This document shows, piece after piece, positions 1 through 8,937 of a stretch of 64,000 bases of DNA; within the stretch, counting starts at the first letter, position 1, and each line of letters opens with the position of its first letter. Made by a program: the position numbers and the translations under genes. Source of the DNA: JAFGLZ01 sp964390905. GTDB taxonomy: Bacteria; Planctomycetota; Phycisphaerae; UBA1845; JAFGLZ01. The stretch covers positions 4,261 to 68,260 of the forward strand of contig CAYMLO010000037.1 of the NCBI GenBank assembly GCA_964390905.1, written 5' to 3'. The notes below the pieces were generated by a model. The model did no database searches. It worked only from the letters and a program-made list of their open reading frames with translations, and was not told the origin of the DNA.

Positions 1-1202
1 CTGAAGGCACGGGCCCGATCACCCGCCTCACGCCGGAGGTGGTGTTCCCCGAGATCGAGGGCTGGCCGCCATCCTATTTCGCCAATCCCTGGCCCTTGTC
101 CGAGCGCTTCTATTTCGTGGCCTGGGGCTGCAACACCAACGTCAGAGAGGGGCAGCGAATGCCCCCGAACGGCATGGGCCTGTATCTGTTCGATGCGACG
201 GGGGGGCTGGAGCTGATCTACCGTGACCCGGTGATCTCGTCAGCCTGGCCGATCCCGATCCGACCCAGAAAACGCCCCCACGTCGTGGCCGATCGAGCCC
301 GATGGGGTGCCTCCCAGGAGGGGCGGTTCCTCCTCGTCGACGTCACCCAGGGCCTCCAGACCGTTCGGCCCGGACAGATCAAGGCGTTGCGGATCGTCGC
401 CGTGCCTGCCAAGACGCACCCGACGATGAACTACCCCAATCTGGGGCTGACCCGCGACGATCCGGGCAAGTGTGTGCTCGGGACCGTACCCGTCGAGTCC
501 GACGGGTCGGCCCATTTCCGCGTTCCTGCCGGCGTGATCGTCTTCTTCCAGGCCCTCGGAGATCGCGGGATGGCCGTTCAGACGATGCGGACCACCACGC
601 ACGTCCAGCCCGGTCAGACGCTCAGTTGTATCGGTTGCCACGAGCGCCGAAGCCAAGCCCCGCCGCAACGCCAGGTCCTGGCCGCTGCCCGCGAGCCGTC
701 GCGGATCACCGTCGGCCCGCCCGGTTCCTGGCCGCTACGCTTCGATCGGCTCGTCCAGCCCGTTCTCGACAAGCACTGCGTCCGCTGCCACCACCCCAAG
801 GGCGAGGACAAACAAGCAGCCAAGTTCAACCTGACCGCGGCCAAGGCCTATTCGTCGCTGTTCAACTACGGCAACCCCAGCCTGCGCGATCACGTCCTGG
901 GACGGTATCGTCAGGGCTACTCCATCGAGGCGGGCTGCGTCGCGAGCCGCAGCGCCCTCCTCGCGAAGCTCACCGGATCCAAGGGCCACCACGACGTCAA
1001 GCTCGATCCCGAGAGCGTCGAACGACTCGTGACATGGATGGATACCTACGCCCAGCGACTCGGGTCGTTCAGCGACGAGCAGGAGCGAGAGTTGCTCGAG
1101 CTTAGACGACGTCACCGCGACCTGCTGATCGAGCGGGAACGGCCTCGGGCGGCGCTGGGCAGCGGCTCCGATGGCGCGAGCGAGGCGCATCACCAGCGCT
1201 AG
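1..1202 (+). CDS. Hydrazine-synthase-alpha-like (HzsA-related) c-type haem protein, 5' partial
   Basis: The reading frame is open from base 3, so the N-terminus lies outside the window. Two c-type haem motifs are visible: CIGCH near base 628 and CVRCH near base 777, both in the C-terminal half, each followed by basic or charged residues. The arrangement (a propeller-like upstream part, then two spaced CxxCH sites) matches the 'HzsA-related' proteins that are common in planctomycetes outside the anammox group. It is probably periplasmic and electron-transferring. Hydrazine synthesis is not implied, because no other hzs gene is present. The stop codon shares a CTAG palindrome (1199-1202) with the stop of the convergent PH-domain gene. 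Family assignment is moderate; the haem sites are certain. Confidence 0.7.
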   Translation, partial: EGTGPITRLTPEVVFPEIEGWPPSYFANPWPLSERFYFVAWGCNTNVREGQRMPPNGMGLYLFDATGGLELIYRDPVISSAWPIPIRPRKRPHVVADRARWGASQEGRFLLVDVTQGLQTVRPGQIKALRIVAVPAKTHPTMNYPNLGLTRDDPGKCVLGTVPVESDGSAHFRVPAGVIVFFQALGDRGMAVQTMRTTTHVQPGQTLSCIGCHERRSQAPPQRQVLAAAREPSRITVGPPGSWPLRFDRLVQPVLDKHCVRCHHPKGEDKQAAKFNLTAAKAYSSLFNYGNPSLRDHVLGRYRQGYSIEAGCVASRSALLAKLTGSKGHHDVKLDPESVERLVTWMDTYAQRLGSFSDEQERELLELRRRHRDLLIERERPRAALGSGSDGASEAHHQR

Positions 1203-1807
1203 AGGCCGGTGCCGCCGTTGCGGCCTTGGGCCTTGTGGATGGCGGCGCGGACGCGCTCGTGGATCTCCAGGGGGTGGTTGACGTTCTCCCAGCTCGCCTC
1301 GATGCCGCCCGTGCCGGCGGTGGCGAACCCGATCGTGCCCAGCGCGAACAACCGCTCATAGAGAGTCAGCCGCATGAACGTGTTCTGAATGCGCGAGAGC
1401 TGGCATTCGAAGATGTCCACGTTGAAAATGCCGCGGATCCGCATGACCCGGCGGTTGGTCAGCACGTAGATCCGGCTGACCCACTGGAGCGTGGCGATGG
1501 CCAGCCGCGCCCCTGCCAGGGCCATCGCCACCTTGAGCAAGAGCGGACGGCTCAGCCCCACGGGGTCGAGGACGCGGCTGAGCGGGTACGACAGCACCAC
1601 GATCAACCCCATCGCCAGCAGCATCCGGAACGATGCGAACAGGATGAACCACAGCGAGGGCTTGATCTTGAGTTCGACGATCTCGCCGCCGTCGAGCAGA
1701 TGAGCGGGAAGGGCTTGGTCCTCGGCGTAAGCCGACGGACCGGCCGCGGCGTTGGCCTCGACCATGGCCAGTGAGCTTTCCGATTGTCGTGTGAGCGTGG
1801 CAAACAT
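1199..1807 (-). CDS. Bacterial PH domain (YdbS-like, DUF304) membrane protein
   Basis: A 202-residue protein. The N-terminal 35 residues are hydrophilic, followed by two hydrophobic segments (about residues 48-72 and 85-105) and then a C-terminal PH-like domain with the typical sequence YVLTNRRVMRIRG and a downstream region about an SRIQNT motif. This is the layout of YdbS/YdbT-type proteins, whose role in the membrane is poorly known. It lies downstream of hpt in the same direction with a 91-bp gap. The start is the first ATG; an in-frame ATG at 1765 is an alternative, since neither has a strong Shine-Dalgarno sequence. Confidence 0.75.
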   Translation of the reverse strand: MFATLTRQSESSLAMVEANAAAGPSAYAEDQALPAHLLDGGEIVELKIKPSLWFILFASFRMLLAMGLIVVLSYPLSRVLDPVGLSRPLLLKVAMALAGARLAIATLQWVSRIYVLTNRRVMRIRGIFNVDIFECQLSRIQNTFMRLTLYERLFALGTIGFATAGTGGIEASWENVNHPLEIHERVRAAIHKAQGRNGGTGL

Positions 1808-1898
1808 AACGATGGTGGACGCGACCCCGCCTGCGCGGTCGCATTGAGTATCTTATCGGCAGAACGGGCCACGCACTGTCCCATATTGTACTGCCGCG

Positions 1899-2441
1899 TT
1901 ACACGTACAAGTGCGGCTTGAGCACCGCGATGTGCGGGAAGTTGCGGTAGTTGCCGTCGTAGTCCAGCCCGTAGCCCACCACGAAGACGTCCTCGATCTC
2001 GAAGCCTACCAGGTCGGCGCGGACGTCGTCCGGAGCGCGACCCCGTTTGCGGAGCAGCACGCAGGTGCGCAGACTGGCGGGTCCTTGTCGGGCAAGCTCG
2101 TCCTGTACCGCGCGCAGGGTCCGGCCAGTGTCCAGGATGTCGTCCACGACCAGCACGTGTCGGCCAGCCGCGTCGAGCTGGAACGACCCGAGCATACTCA
2201 CGCCCTGCGATTCGGTCGCCTTGCCCGGATAGCTCGAGACGGTGATCAGCCCGATCTTCATCTTCATCGGTAGGTGGCGGATCAGGTCGGCCACGAAGAT
2301 GAAGGCCCCGCTGAGGACACAAACGATCATCAGGCCCTGGTCGGCATCGGCGTAGGTCCGGCCGATCTGGTCGGCCATCTCCTTGACGCGGGCGGCAATG
2401 CGATCGCCGCGGATGAGGATCCGGTCGATGTCAGCCTGCAT
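1899..2441 (-). CDS. hpt: Hypoxanthine phosphoribosyltransferase
   Basis: A 180-residue cytoplasmic enzyme of purine salvage that converts hypoxanthine or guanine plus PRPP to IMP or GMP. The PRPP-binding loop VLVVDDILDTGRT is intact, and the length and C-terminal region (FVVGYGLDYDGNYRN) match the family closely. Its ATG lies inside the 3' end of the upstream ABC permease gene (11-bp overlap), which suggests translational coupling although the two functions are unrelated. Confidence 0.95.
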   Translation of the reverse strand: MQADIDRILIRGDRIAARVKEMADQIGRTYADADQGLMIVCVLSGAFIFVADLIRHLPMKMKIGLITVSSYPGKATESQGVSMLGSFQLDAAGRHVLVVDDILDTGRTLRAVQDELARQGPASLRTCVLLRKRGRAPDDVRADLVGFEIEDVFVVGYGLDYDGNYRNFPHIAVLKPHLYV

Positions 2442-4062
2442 GGGGCTTCGCTTTCGGCCGGCGTCGGCGCCGCGGCTTGTCGCCGAACCCGAAGTACAGC
2501 CGGCTGGACTTGCCCACGATGGTCAGGACCAAGATAGCCGCCAGGCCCGGCATGGCGAATACCGGGCTGAAGCTGCTGGGATCACGGGACAACGCGAATC
2601 CCATGAGCGCGAGGGGCAGGATTCCGACCACGATGATGGCCACAAACCACGTCCATTTCATCCCGCGCGCGAACCAGCCCCAGAAGAACCAGAGCACCAC
2701 GCCGATCGCCGCGGACACGCCATAGAGCCAAACGGGGCGCTCTCCCGGTTTGACGGCCTCGGTTAGGGTCCACCAGATCCCGGAGGCTATCTGCAAGCCC
2801 GCGGCGACTCGGCCGACCACGCCCAGCAAGTGGACGATGGGCGGAGCGGAGCTGGCAGCATCTTCGGCCGCCACCTCCCGGGTCTGAAACAGCGCGACCG
2901 CTAACAGCACCAGCGCGACCGTATAGAACATCGCATAGGCGAAGACGCTCAAGACAAAGTCGGCGGGGATGGGCCGCCGAAGGATGATAGCGTCGCTAAC
3001 CCAGAAGAACTGCATGTTGGGGATGGCCGCGTAGAGCGTACGGGCCAGCTTCTGAGCGGCGTGCTTGGTAGCCTGGGCGATTCTGGGCGGCGGTTCAGCG
3101 GCAGACGCTGTGCCTGTCTGATCAGCCTGGTTGGGAGCCCCGGCAATGTCGAGGCTACTCGCGCCGGCCACCGATTGACCGGCTCCCTCTTCGCCTCCCT
3201 TCTGCGCCAACAGCCTGGGATCGTCGGCGCCGGAAGGCAGCGTGGTCGGCAGGGGGCGGTACGTCGGGAAGGCATAGGGCTGGAAAAAGTAGTCCGAGGT
3301 CAGCCCCAGACCCAGCACCAGGAAGCAGACCAACAACGTCATGACCTGTCCCAGGCGGGTGGAGGCCGCCAGCGCCAGGGCCGCCAGGACGATTACGGCG
3401 AAGTAGACCAGCAACAGGGCGGTGGGGAGTTGGGTATCGATGATCTTGGTGGCGAAGGGCTGTACTTGCCATTCGCTATCGACAAAGCCGACCAGCACAC
3501 AGGCCAGCGTCATCAGAATCACACCGAAGACCAGGCAGGAGGACGGAAACTGCCACCCGTAGAAGAAGTTGCAGAACGTCGCAATTGCGACGGCCAGACC
3601 AACCGCCCCGAGCCCGAAGCACAGAACCGGCCAGTCGAAGTGCTGCATGCTGGCTTGCATAACCCCATGGCGGACATTGAGAAAGAATGTCAATGCGCAG
3701 AGGTAGAATCCGACCGTCAACGCCCCGGCCAGGCCCAGGAACTTGCCGACCACAAACAAGGGCCGACTGACGGGCTTGCTGATCACCGTCAGGACGGTCT
3801 TGTTCTCGATTTCCCGGCTCAGAATGCCGGCCGAGCTGAAGCCTGCCAAGAACAAACCGCCGATCAGCATCGTACTAAGCCCGAGATCGTACATCATCTT
3901 GTTGTCGTCGTAGATCTCATCGCTGGGCGAGGTGGTGAAGGCAGCGGTCATCGTGTTAAGCGTCAGACACGCCATGATGACCAACACCAACAGACCGAAG
4001 ACCGGTTGCCGGATGGTCTCGGTGAACGTGTTTCGTAGAATGGCAAGTAGCTTCGTCAGCAT
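2431..4062 (-). CDS. ABC-2 type transporter permease
   Basis: Integral membrane subunit of an ABC transporter. The start is set at the ATG at 4062 (MLTKLLAILRNTF), preceded by GAGGAC; the longer open frame to 4311 encodes a Pro/Arg-rich stretch and is rejected. From this start the protein has 543 residues, with a first membrane segment at about 20-40 and several more (SSAGILSREIENKTVLTVISKPVSR is the usual ABC-2 loop; split here by function, not a contiguous motif claim). A hydrophilic insertion of about 100 residues rich in Ala/Gln precedes the last membrane cluster. No ATPase gene is adjacent on this strand; the ATPase at 8938 could be its partner. Confidence 0.8.
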   Translation of the reverse strand: MLTKLLAILRNTFTETIRQPVFGLLVLVIMACLTLNTMTAAFTTSPSDEIYDDNKMMYDLGLSTMLIGGLFLAGFSSAGILSREIENKTVLTVISKPVSRPLFVVGKFLGLAGALTVGFYLCALTFFLNVRHGVMQASMQHFDWPVLCFGLGAVGLAVAIATFCNFFYGWQFPSSCLVFGVILMTLACVLVGFVDSEWQVQPFATKIIDTQLPTALLLVYFAVIVLAALALAASTRLGQVMTLLVCFLVLGLGLTSDYFFQPYAFPTYRPLPTTLPSGADDPRLLAQKGGEEGAGQSVAGASSLDIAGAPNQADQTGTASAAEPPPRIAQATKHAAQKLARTLYAAIPNMQFFWVSDAIILRRPIPADFVLSVFAYAMFYTVALVLLAVALFQTREVAAEDAASSAPPIVHLLGVVGRVAAGLQIASGIWWTLTEAVKPGERPVWLYGVSAAIGVVLWFFWGWFARGMKWTWFVAIIVVGILPLALMGFALSRDPSSFSPVFAMPGLAAILVLTIVGKSSRLYFGFGDKPRRRRRPKAKPHAG

Positions 4063-4427
4063 GGGGTCCTCGGACCTGCCGATGGTACGGCCAGAAGGGC
4101 CTCGTGGTTCGATTCCGGCTCGCAGGGGGCTACGCTCCTGCCAGCTTTTGGGAATTATGGTGCCTCGGAGGCGTTGTGAAAAGGCTGCGGGGCGCAGAAA
4201 AGCTCCAATCATTTCTGTTGGGTGTTGCCAGGTGTCAACCGGATTGCGAAGAATGGTCGGTAGCGGGGCAGGCTGGCGCGGTGGGGACGCAGGGCGCAGC
4301 GGGAATGGCACTGGACACGCCCGCAGGGAATGGCTAGTTTGTTGACTTTGCCCCGTCGGGGTCGGGCCCGGCTGCCCGGGGTCGTCACATCACTGGTGCA
4401 CGGGATCGTGTTTCGGGTGGAGACCTG
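4063..4427. other. Intergenic region between divergent ABC permease and SPFH operon
   Basis: These 365 bp separate two divergent transcription units and must hold both promoters. No convincing ORF is present. A TTGACT element (4342-4347) points towards the SPFH genes but has no good -10 at the right distance. A short CCCCGTCGGGG palindrome follows it near 4351. Confidence 0.4.
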
Positions 4428-6605
4428 ATGGCTGAGTTTCGAGAGTCAAGCCGCGAGCCCCAGACGCAGACGGCTCGGCGCGCTGAGGTGGTGAGCCTGT
4501 GGGGTCTGGCCCTGCAGCTGGTCTTCTTCGGGTGCATGCTGCTGTGGGCGTTGTGGAACGGGTCATACGCGACGTACGTGTCGGCCTTCTTCCTGCTCGG
4601 CGGCGTGATCATCTGGTCGGCGATTCTGCTGATCTACCACCAGCAGAAGTTGGTCGAGTTGGAGGCGCTGGAGGCTGAGCAGATCGATCGTGATCGCGAG
4701 GCGATCGGTGCCGAGGCGCTCTTCGCGGAGGGGCGGGCGGAGATAGACGGTTTGCTGGTGGCGCGTGGCCGCCTCGAGTGGATGCGTCGGTGGCTCGTGC
4801 CCATGTTGGGGTTGGCGGCGGCCGTCTACCTGATCGCCATGGGGGCTAGCCTGTCGTACTGGGTTTTGCCTTCTTGGGGCACGATCGGGGACATCGAGTG
4901 GCCCCAGGTCACCAACGCGAGCGTGACGTTGGGCCTGGTGGGCGGCGTGGCGTTCCTCAGCTTTCTCTTCAGCCGGTACACGGTGGGGATGGCCCGAATC
5001 GGCGAGATGTGGCGCATGATGCGGGCCGGGGGGAGCTATCTGGCGGGCAGCGCCCTGGTCTGCGGATTGACGGCGGGGATGTTGGGCTTCGCCGCCTACG
5101 GCAAGGCGACGCCCGAGCAGGTCTTCGCCTGCATCGTTCCGATCCTGATGTGCGTGATCGGGGCCGAGCTCCTGGTGAACCTGCTGCTCGACATCTACCG
5201 GCCTCGCCAGGTGGGCGAGATTCCTCGCCCCGCCTTTGACAGCCGCCTGCTGGGACTGATCAGCGAGCCGGGCGGCGTCGCCCGAACCATCGCCGATGCC
5301 GTCAACTATCAGTTCGGTTTCGAGGTCAGCAAGACTTGGTTCTACCAGCTGTTGGAGCGGTGGGCGCTGGTCCTGGTCGGGGCGGCGGTGGTCGTCCTGT
5401 TCGGGATGTCGTGCCTTGTGATCGTCGAACCGGGCGAGCGGGCGGTCGTCGAGCGGTTTGGCAGCCCTTTGGGTTTGTCGGACGCATCGATTCGGCCGCT
5501 CGAGCCGGGCCTCAATCTGAAGCTCCCCTGGCCCATCGATTGTGTGACGCGGTACCGGGTAGATCACGTGGAGAGCTTCCGGCTGGGGTTCGGTGCGTGG
5601 AAGCGAAGGAACCCGCCGGAGGTCAAAGAGGTGCCCAGGCTGGTCCTATGGACGAATCCGGTGCACGGCCCCGGGGAGGAACTGGACTTCGTTCTGCCCG
5701 TGCGTCCGGAGGACACCGTGGCCCGGGTTACGTCGAGGCCCGCAACGACCCAGGGGGCGGTCGGTGAAGAGCCGGGCACGCCAGCCGTGAACCTCGTCCG
5801 CGCTTCGGTCCCGGTGATGTACCGGGTCAACGACCTGTACAAGTTTGCCTTCAACTATGCGAATCCGGAGACGCTGATCGAATCCGCCGCCTACGGGGAG
5901 CTCGTCAAGTACGTCGCGAGCCGGGACCTCGACCAGCTCCTCGCCGTGGAACGCCGCCAGATCAGCGAAGACCTCACCCGCTTGATTCAGGCACGCTGCG
6001 ACGAAATGCGGGTCGGGGTGGAGGTCATCTTCGTGGGGGTGGAGGATATCCACCCGCCCCAGAAGGCCGCCAAGCAGTTCGAGGCCTACCTGAACGCCAA
6101 GTACGAGCGGGGCGCGGCCATCGCCAAGGCAGAGGGCGAGGCCAACAAGATCCTGTCGGAGGTGGCCGGGACTCGAGAGCGGGCGGAGCGGCTTGCCAAA
6201 GCCATCGACCACGCGCAACAACTGATCAGCGACGGCGCCCCCGAGGCCGACATGGCCAAGGCCTACGCCAGGGTGGAGGAGCTCTTCGCCGGCACGGCGG
6301 ATGGCTTGCCGGGGGTGAGCGGTGAGGCGGCCGAGACGGTCGCCATCGCGCGGGCCATCCGGTGGTCGGAAGAGAACCAGGCTCGGGCGCGGGCAGTCGG
6401 TTTCAGGAAGAAGCTGGCTCCCTATCGGGCTGCGCCGCGTCTATACAAGACGCGGGAGATCGTGGAGGCCCTGACCACCGGGCTGTTCGACGCCAAGAAG
6501 AAGTTCGTGATCGCCCGGGAAGGAGACGTGTTCACGCGTTACGAGGCGATCGAGCGCGAACGGGTACAGCTCGAGGATATCGATTACAACGTCCCGCCAG
6601 GATAG
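4428..6605 (+). CDS. Polytopic SPFH/Band 7 (HflK-like) membrane protein
   Basis: A 725-residue protein. The first 335 residues carry about seven hydrophobic segments (roughly 22-42, 48-70, 123-147, 164-183, 203-223, 232-253, 312-333). An SPFH domain follows directly after the last one, starting VIVEPGERAVVERFG and containing the HflK-type LNLKLPWPID signature. The region after about residue 540 is Ala/Glu/Lys-rich and likely coiled coil (AKYERGAAIAKAEGEANKI). SPFH proteins form large membrane rings that can enclose proteases such as FtsH. A polytopic N-terminal extension is unusual compared with single-pass HflK. The ATG has a GGTGGAG ribosome site. The next SPFH gene starts 12 bp downstream. 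Confidence 0.8.
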   Translation: MAEFRESSREPQTQTARRAEVVSLWGLALQLVFFGCMLLWALWNGSYATYVSAFFLLGGVIIWSAILLIYHQQKLVELEALEAEQIDRDREAIGAEALFAEGRAEIDGLLVARGRLEWMRRWLVPMLGLAAAVYLIAMGASLSYWVLPSWGTIGDIEWPQVTNASVTLGLVGGVAFLSFLFSRYTVGMARIGEMWRMMRAGGSYLAGSALVCGLTAGMLGFAAYGKATPEQVFACIVPILMCVIGAELLVNLLLDIYRPRQVGEIPRPAFDSRLLGLISEPGGVARTIADAVNYQFGFEVSKTWFYQLLERWALVLVGAAVVVLFGMSCLVIVEPGERAVVERFGSPLGLSDASIRPLEPGLNLKLPWPIDCVTRYRVDHVESFRLGFGAWKRRNPPEVKEVPRLVLWTNPVHGPGEELDFVLPVRPEDTVARVTSRPATTQGAVGEEPGTPAVNLVRASVPVMYRVNDLYKFAFNYANPETLIESAAYGELVKYVASRDLDQLLAVERRQISEDLTRLIQARCDEMRVGVEVIFVGVEDIHPPQKAAKQFEAYLNAKYERGAAIAKAEGEANKILSEVAGTRERAERLAKAIDHAQQLISDGAPEADMAKAYARVEELFAGTADGLPGVSGEAAETVAIARAIRWSEENQARARAVGFRKKLAPYRAAPRLYKTREIVEALTTGLFDAKKKFVIAREGDVFTRYEAIERERVQLEDIDYNVPPG

Positions 6606-6617
6606 TCGGAGCAACCG

Positions 6618-7625
6618 ATGACACGGAACATTCCTACGGTGGTGGCCGGCGTGGCGCTGGTCGTGCTGTTTTTGATCTACGCCATTACCTATCAGGTCCG
6701 GTTCACGGAGCTGGCCATCAAGACGACGTTCGGCAAGCCGAGCGATCCGAACACGACCGACCCCAACGAGACGGGCCTGAAGTTCAAGTGGCCCTGGCCC
6801 ATCCAGGGCGTCGTGAAGTACGACAAGCGCATTCGGATTCTGGACTCGCCGGAGGAGCAGGCCCAAACGCAGGACCGTCAGATCCTGATCGCGACGGTGT
6901 TCTGCGGCTGGCGGATCCAGGACGGGGTTGCCTTTCTCCAGAAGCTGGAGACGGTTCGCGAGGGTGAGGACCGGCTTCGCAGGCATCTGCGGAGCGAAAT
7001 CGGCGCCGTCATCGGACAGCACAAGTTCAGCGACTTCGTCTCTACGGATCCCAAGCAGCTCAAGCTGAGCGAGCTCGAGGGGGAGATCCGGACCGCCGTC
7101 GCCAAGAAGGTCGCGCCCTATGGCATTGGCATCGAGACGCTCGGCATTCGGCGGATCATCCTGCCCCAGAGCACGACCGAGAAGGTCTTCGCGCAGATGC
7201 GGGCACAGCGAACGGCCATGGCCGAGAAGACCCGCAGCCAAGGTGAGGCCGAGGCCCGCAGAATCAAATCGACGGCGATGTCCCAGCAGCAGCAGATTCT
7301 CTCCTTCGCGGAGCGCAAGGCCCGGGAGATCCGGGCGGAGGGCGCGGCCGCAGCGGCTGAGGAGTACAAGGTCTTCAAAGAGGACGAAGACTTCGCCAAC
7401 TTCCTCCGGAAGCTGGAGTTCCTCGAGAAGGCGCTGGCGAAGCGAACCATCTTCTTCCTCGACGCGGAGGTCCCGGGCGTCGACATGATGAAGGAAGACC
7501 GTCCGATCCTCGGGGGCGAGACGAAGGTGGCAGCCCCCAAGGTACCGACCACGCTGAAGGCGGCGCCGTCCGGCAAGAAGCTGAGCAATCCTCAGAAGGT
7601 GATCATCCAGGAGCCCAAGAAGTGA
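6618..7625 (+). CDS. SPFH/Band 7 protein, HflC-like
   Basis: A 335-residue protein with one N-terminal membrane segment (about residues 8-24) followed by an SPFH domain that starts RFTELAIKTTFGKP and contains LKFKWPWPIQGV. After the domain comes a coiled-coil stretch (TRSQGEAEARRIKSTAMSQQ; Ala/Glu-rich, about 200-255). The order of features matches HflC, the partner of HflK. The last codons overlap the next gene as GTGA, so translation is probably coupled. The C-terminal 45 residues are Lys/Pro-rich and not typical of HflC. Confidence 0.8.
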   Translation: MTRNIPTVVAGVALVVLFLIYAITYQVRFTELAIKTTFGKPSDPNTTDPNETGLKFKWPWPIQGVVKYDKRIRILDSPEEQAQTQDRQILIATVFCGWRIQDGVAFLQKLETVREGEDRLRRHLRSEIGAVIGQHKFSDFVSTDPKQLKLSELEGEIRTAVAKKVAPYGIGIETLGIRRIILPQSTTEKVFAQMRAQRTAMAEKTRSQGEAEARRIKSTAMSQQQQILSFAERKAREIRAEGAAAAAEEYKVFKEDEDFANFLRKLEFLEKALAKRTIFFLDAEVPGVDMMKEDRPILGGETKVAAPKVPTTLKAAPSGKKLSNPQKVIIQEPKK

Positions 7626-8869
7626 CAGAGCGACCCGACACGACCGATTCCGGCCCCGCCCGTCCTGATGGACCGGGCGAGAGCCTGGATCCTGCGAGTC
7701 AATCGCTGTCCGATGCGCTTCGCGTCAGCTTCTGGATCCTCAAGGCCATCATGTTGCTGCTGGTCGTGGCGTTTCTGGGCTGGTCGCGTCACTCGGGCTT
7801 CTACACCGTACCGCCGCAGCAGCAGGCGTTGGTGCTGCGGTTCGGGGCGATCAAGGGCGCGGGGGCGCCCAAGCTGCCGGGCAAGCACTGGTCGTGGCCT
7901 TACCCGATTGAAAGTCGCGAGATGGTGGACGTCCGGGTCAAGTCGCTAGAGATCGAGACCTTCTACTTCACCCGCGACGCGAAGGCGAGGACCAAGACGA
8001 TCGACGAGATGGGCATGCGGATGGGGGCGCTGACACCGGGCGAGGACGGGTACCTGATCACGGGCGATCACAATCTGCTGCACGCCCTGTGGTCGATCGA
8101 GTACCAGGTGACGTCAGCGCGGGAGCGGCTGGAGAACGTGGCGGACGAGGAGGAATTGGTCGCAGCGATCCTGGGCAACGCCGTGATCCGGACGGTGGCG
8201 CACTACAAGGCCGACGACCTGTTGGGCGACAACATCACCGCCATCCAGGCGGAGGTCACCCGGCGGACAGGGGAGCACCTGTCCCGCCTTAACTCGGGCA
8301 TTTCGGTGCTGTCCGTGAACGTCAAGATGCCGACCGCGCCTCTGCAGGTTCGCAGTGCGTTTCTGGCGGTGAACAACGCGGTGAGCGAGGCAGACCAGAA
8401 GATCCGCAAGGCCCGACAGGAGGCGGACAAGATCCTGAACGACGTAGCCGGCGCGGCTCACGAGCAGTTGACCGAGGTGATTCACCGTTACGAGGTGGCC
8501 CGTGGGAAGAAGGATCGGACGGCCGCCAAGGGGATTCAGGACGGAATCGACGCGCTTCTGCTCAGCGACGAGACCAAGGGCCAGGCCGGCGCCCTGATCG
8601 ACCGCGCGCGAAGCTACAAGACGGACCTGATTCAGGTCGTGCGGGCCGAGGCGGACCACTTCCGGCAACTCAAAGTCCAGTACGACGCCAACCCCGACAT
8701 CGTGCTGCGGCGGCTCTGGGACAATACGCGCCAGCGGGTGTTGGAGGCGGCAAAGTCGAAGGTCTTCATGCTCCGGGGCGAGCCGCTCATCATCGACGTC
8801 AACGAGCCGCCCGAGTGGGACCAGGAAGAGAAGAAGAAGGCGCTCGAGGCCGTCGGCAAGGAGAAGTAG
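7622..8869 (+). CDS. SPFH/Band 7 protein, HflK-like
   Basis: A 415-residue protein starting at the GTG of a GTGA overlap with the upstream gene. A hydrophilic N-terminus of about 35 residues leads into one membrane segment (IMLLLVVAFLGW) and an SPFH domain (YTVPPQQQALVLRFG) with the HflK-like GKHWSWPYPI sequence. A long charged region after about residue 245 (ADQKIRKARQEADKILND) is likely coiled coil. It is the third consecutive SPFH gene; E. coli has only the hflK-hflC pair. No FtsH gene is in the window. Confidence 0.8.
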   Translation: MTERPDTTDSGPARPDGPGESLDPASQSLSDALRVSFWILKAIMLLLVVAFLGWSRHSGFYTVPPQQQALVLRFGAIKGAGAPKLPGKHWSWPYPIESREMVDVRVKSLEIETFYFTRDAKARTKTIDEMGMRMGALTPGEDGYLITGDHNLLHALWSIEYQVTSARERLENVADEEELVAAILGNAVIRTVAHYKADDLLGDNITAIQAEVTRRTGEHLSRLNSGISVLSVNVKMPTAPLQVRSAFLAVNNAVSEADQKIRKARQEADKILNDVAGAAHEQLTEVIHRYEVARGKKDRTAAKGIQDGIDALLLSDETKGQAGALIDRARSYKTDLIQVVRAEADHFRQLKVQYDANPDIVLRRLWDNTRQRVLEAAKSKVFMLRGEPLIIDVNEPPEWDQEEKKKALEAVGKEK

Positions 8870-8937
8870 CGGCGGCTCTGGCAGGGGGGGATGGGGCGCC
8901 CTTGGGGGGCTAGCTTGCGTGAAAGGCACGAACGGAT

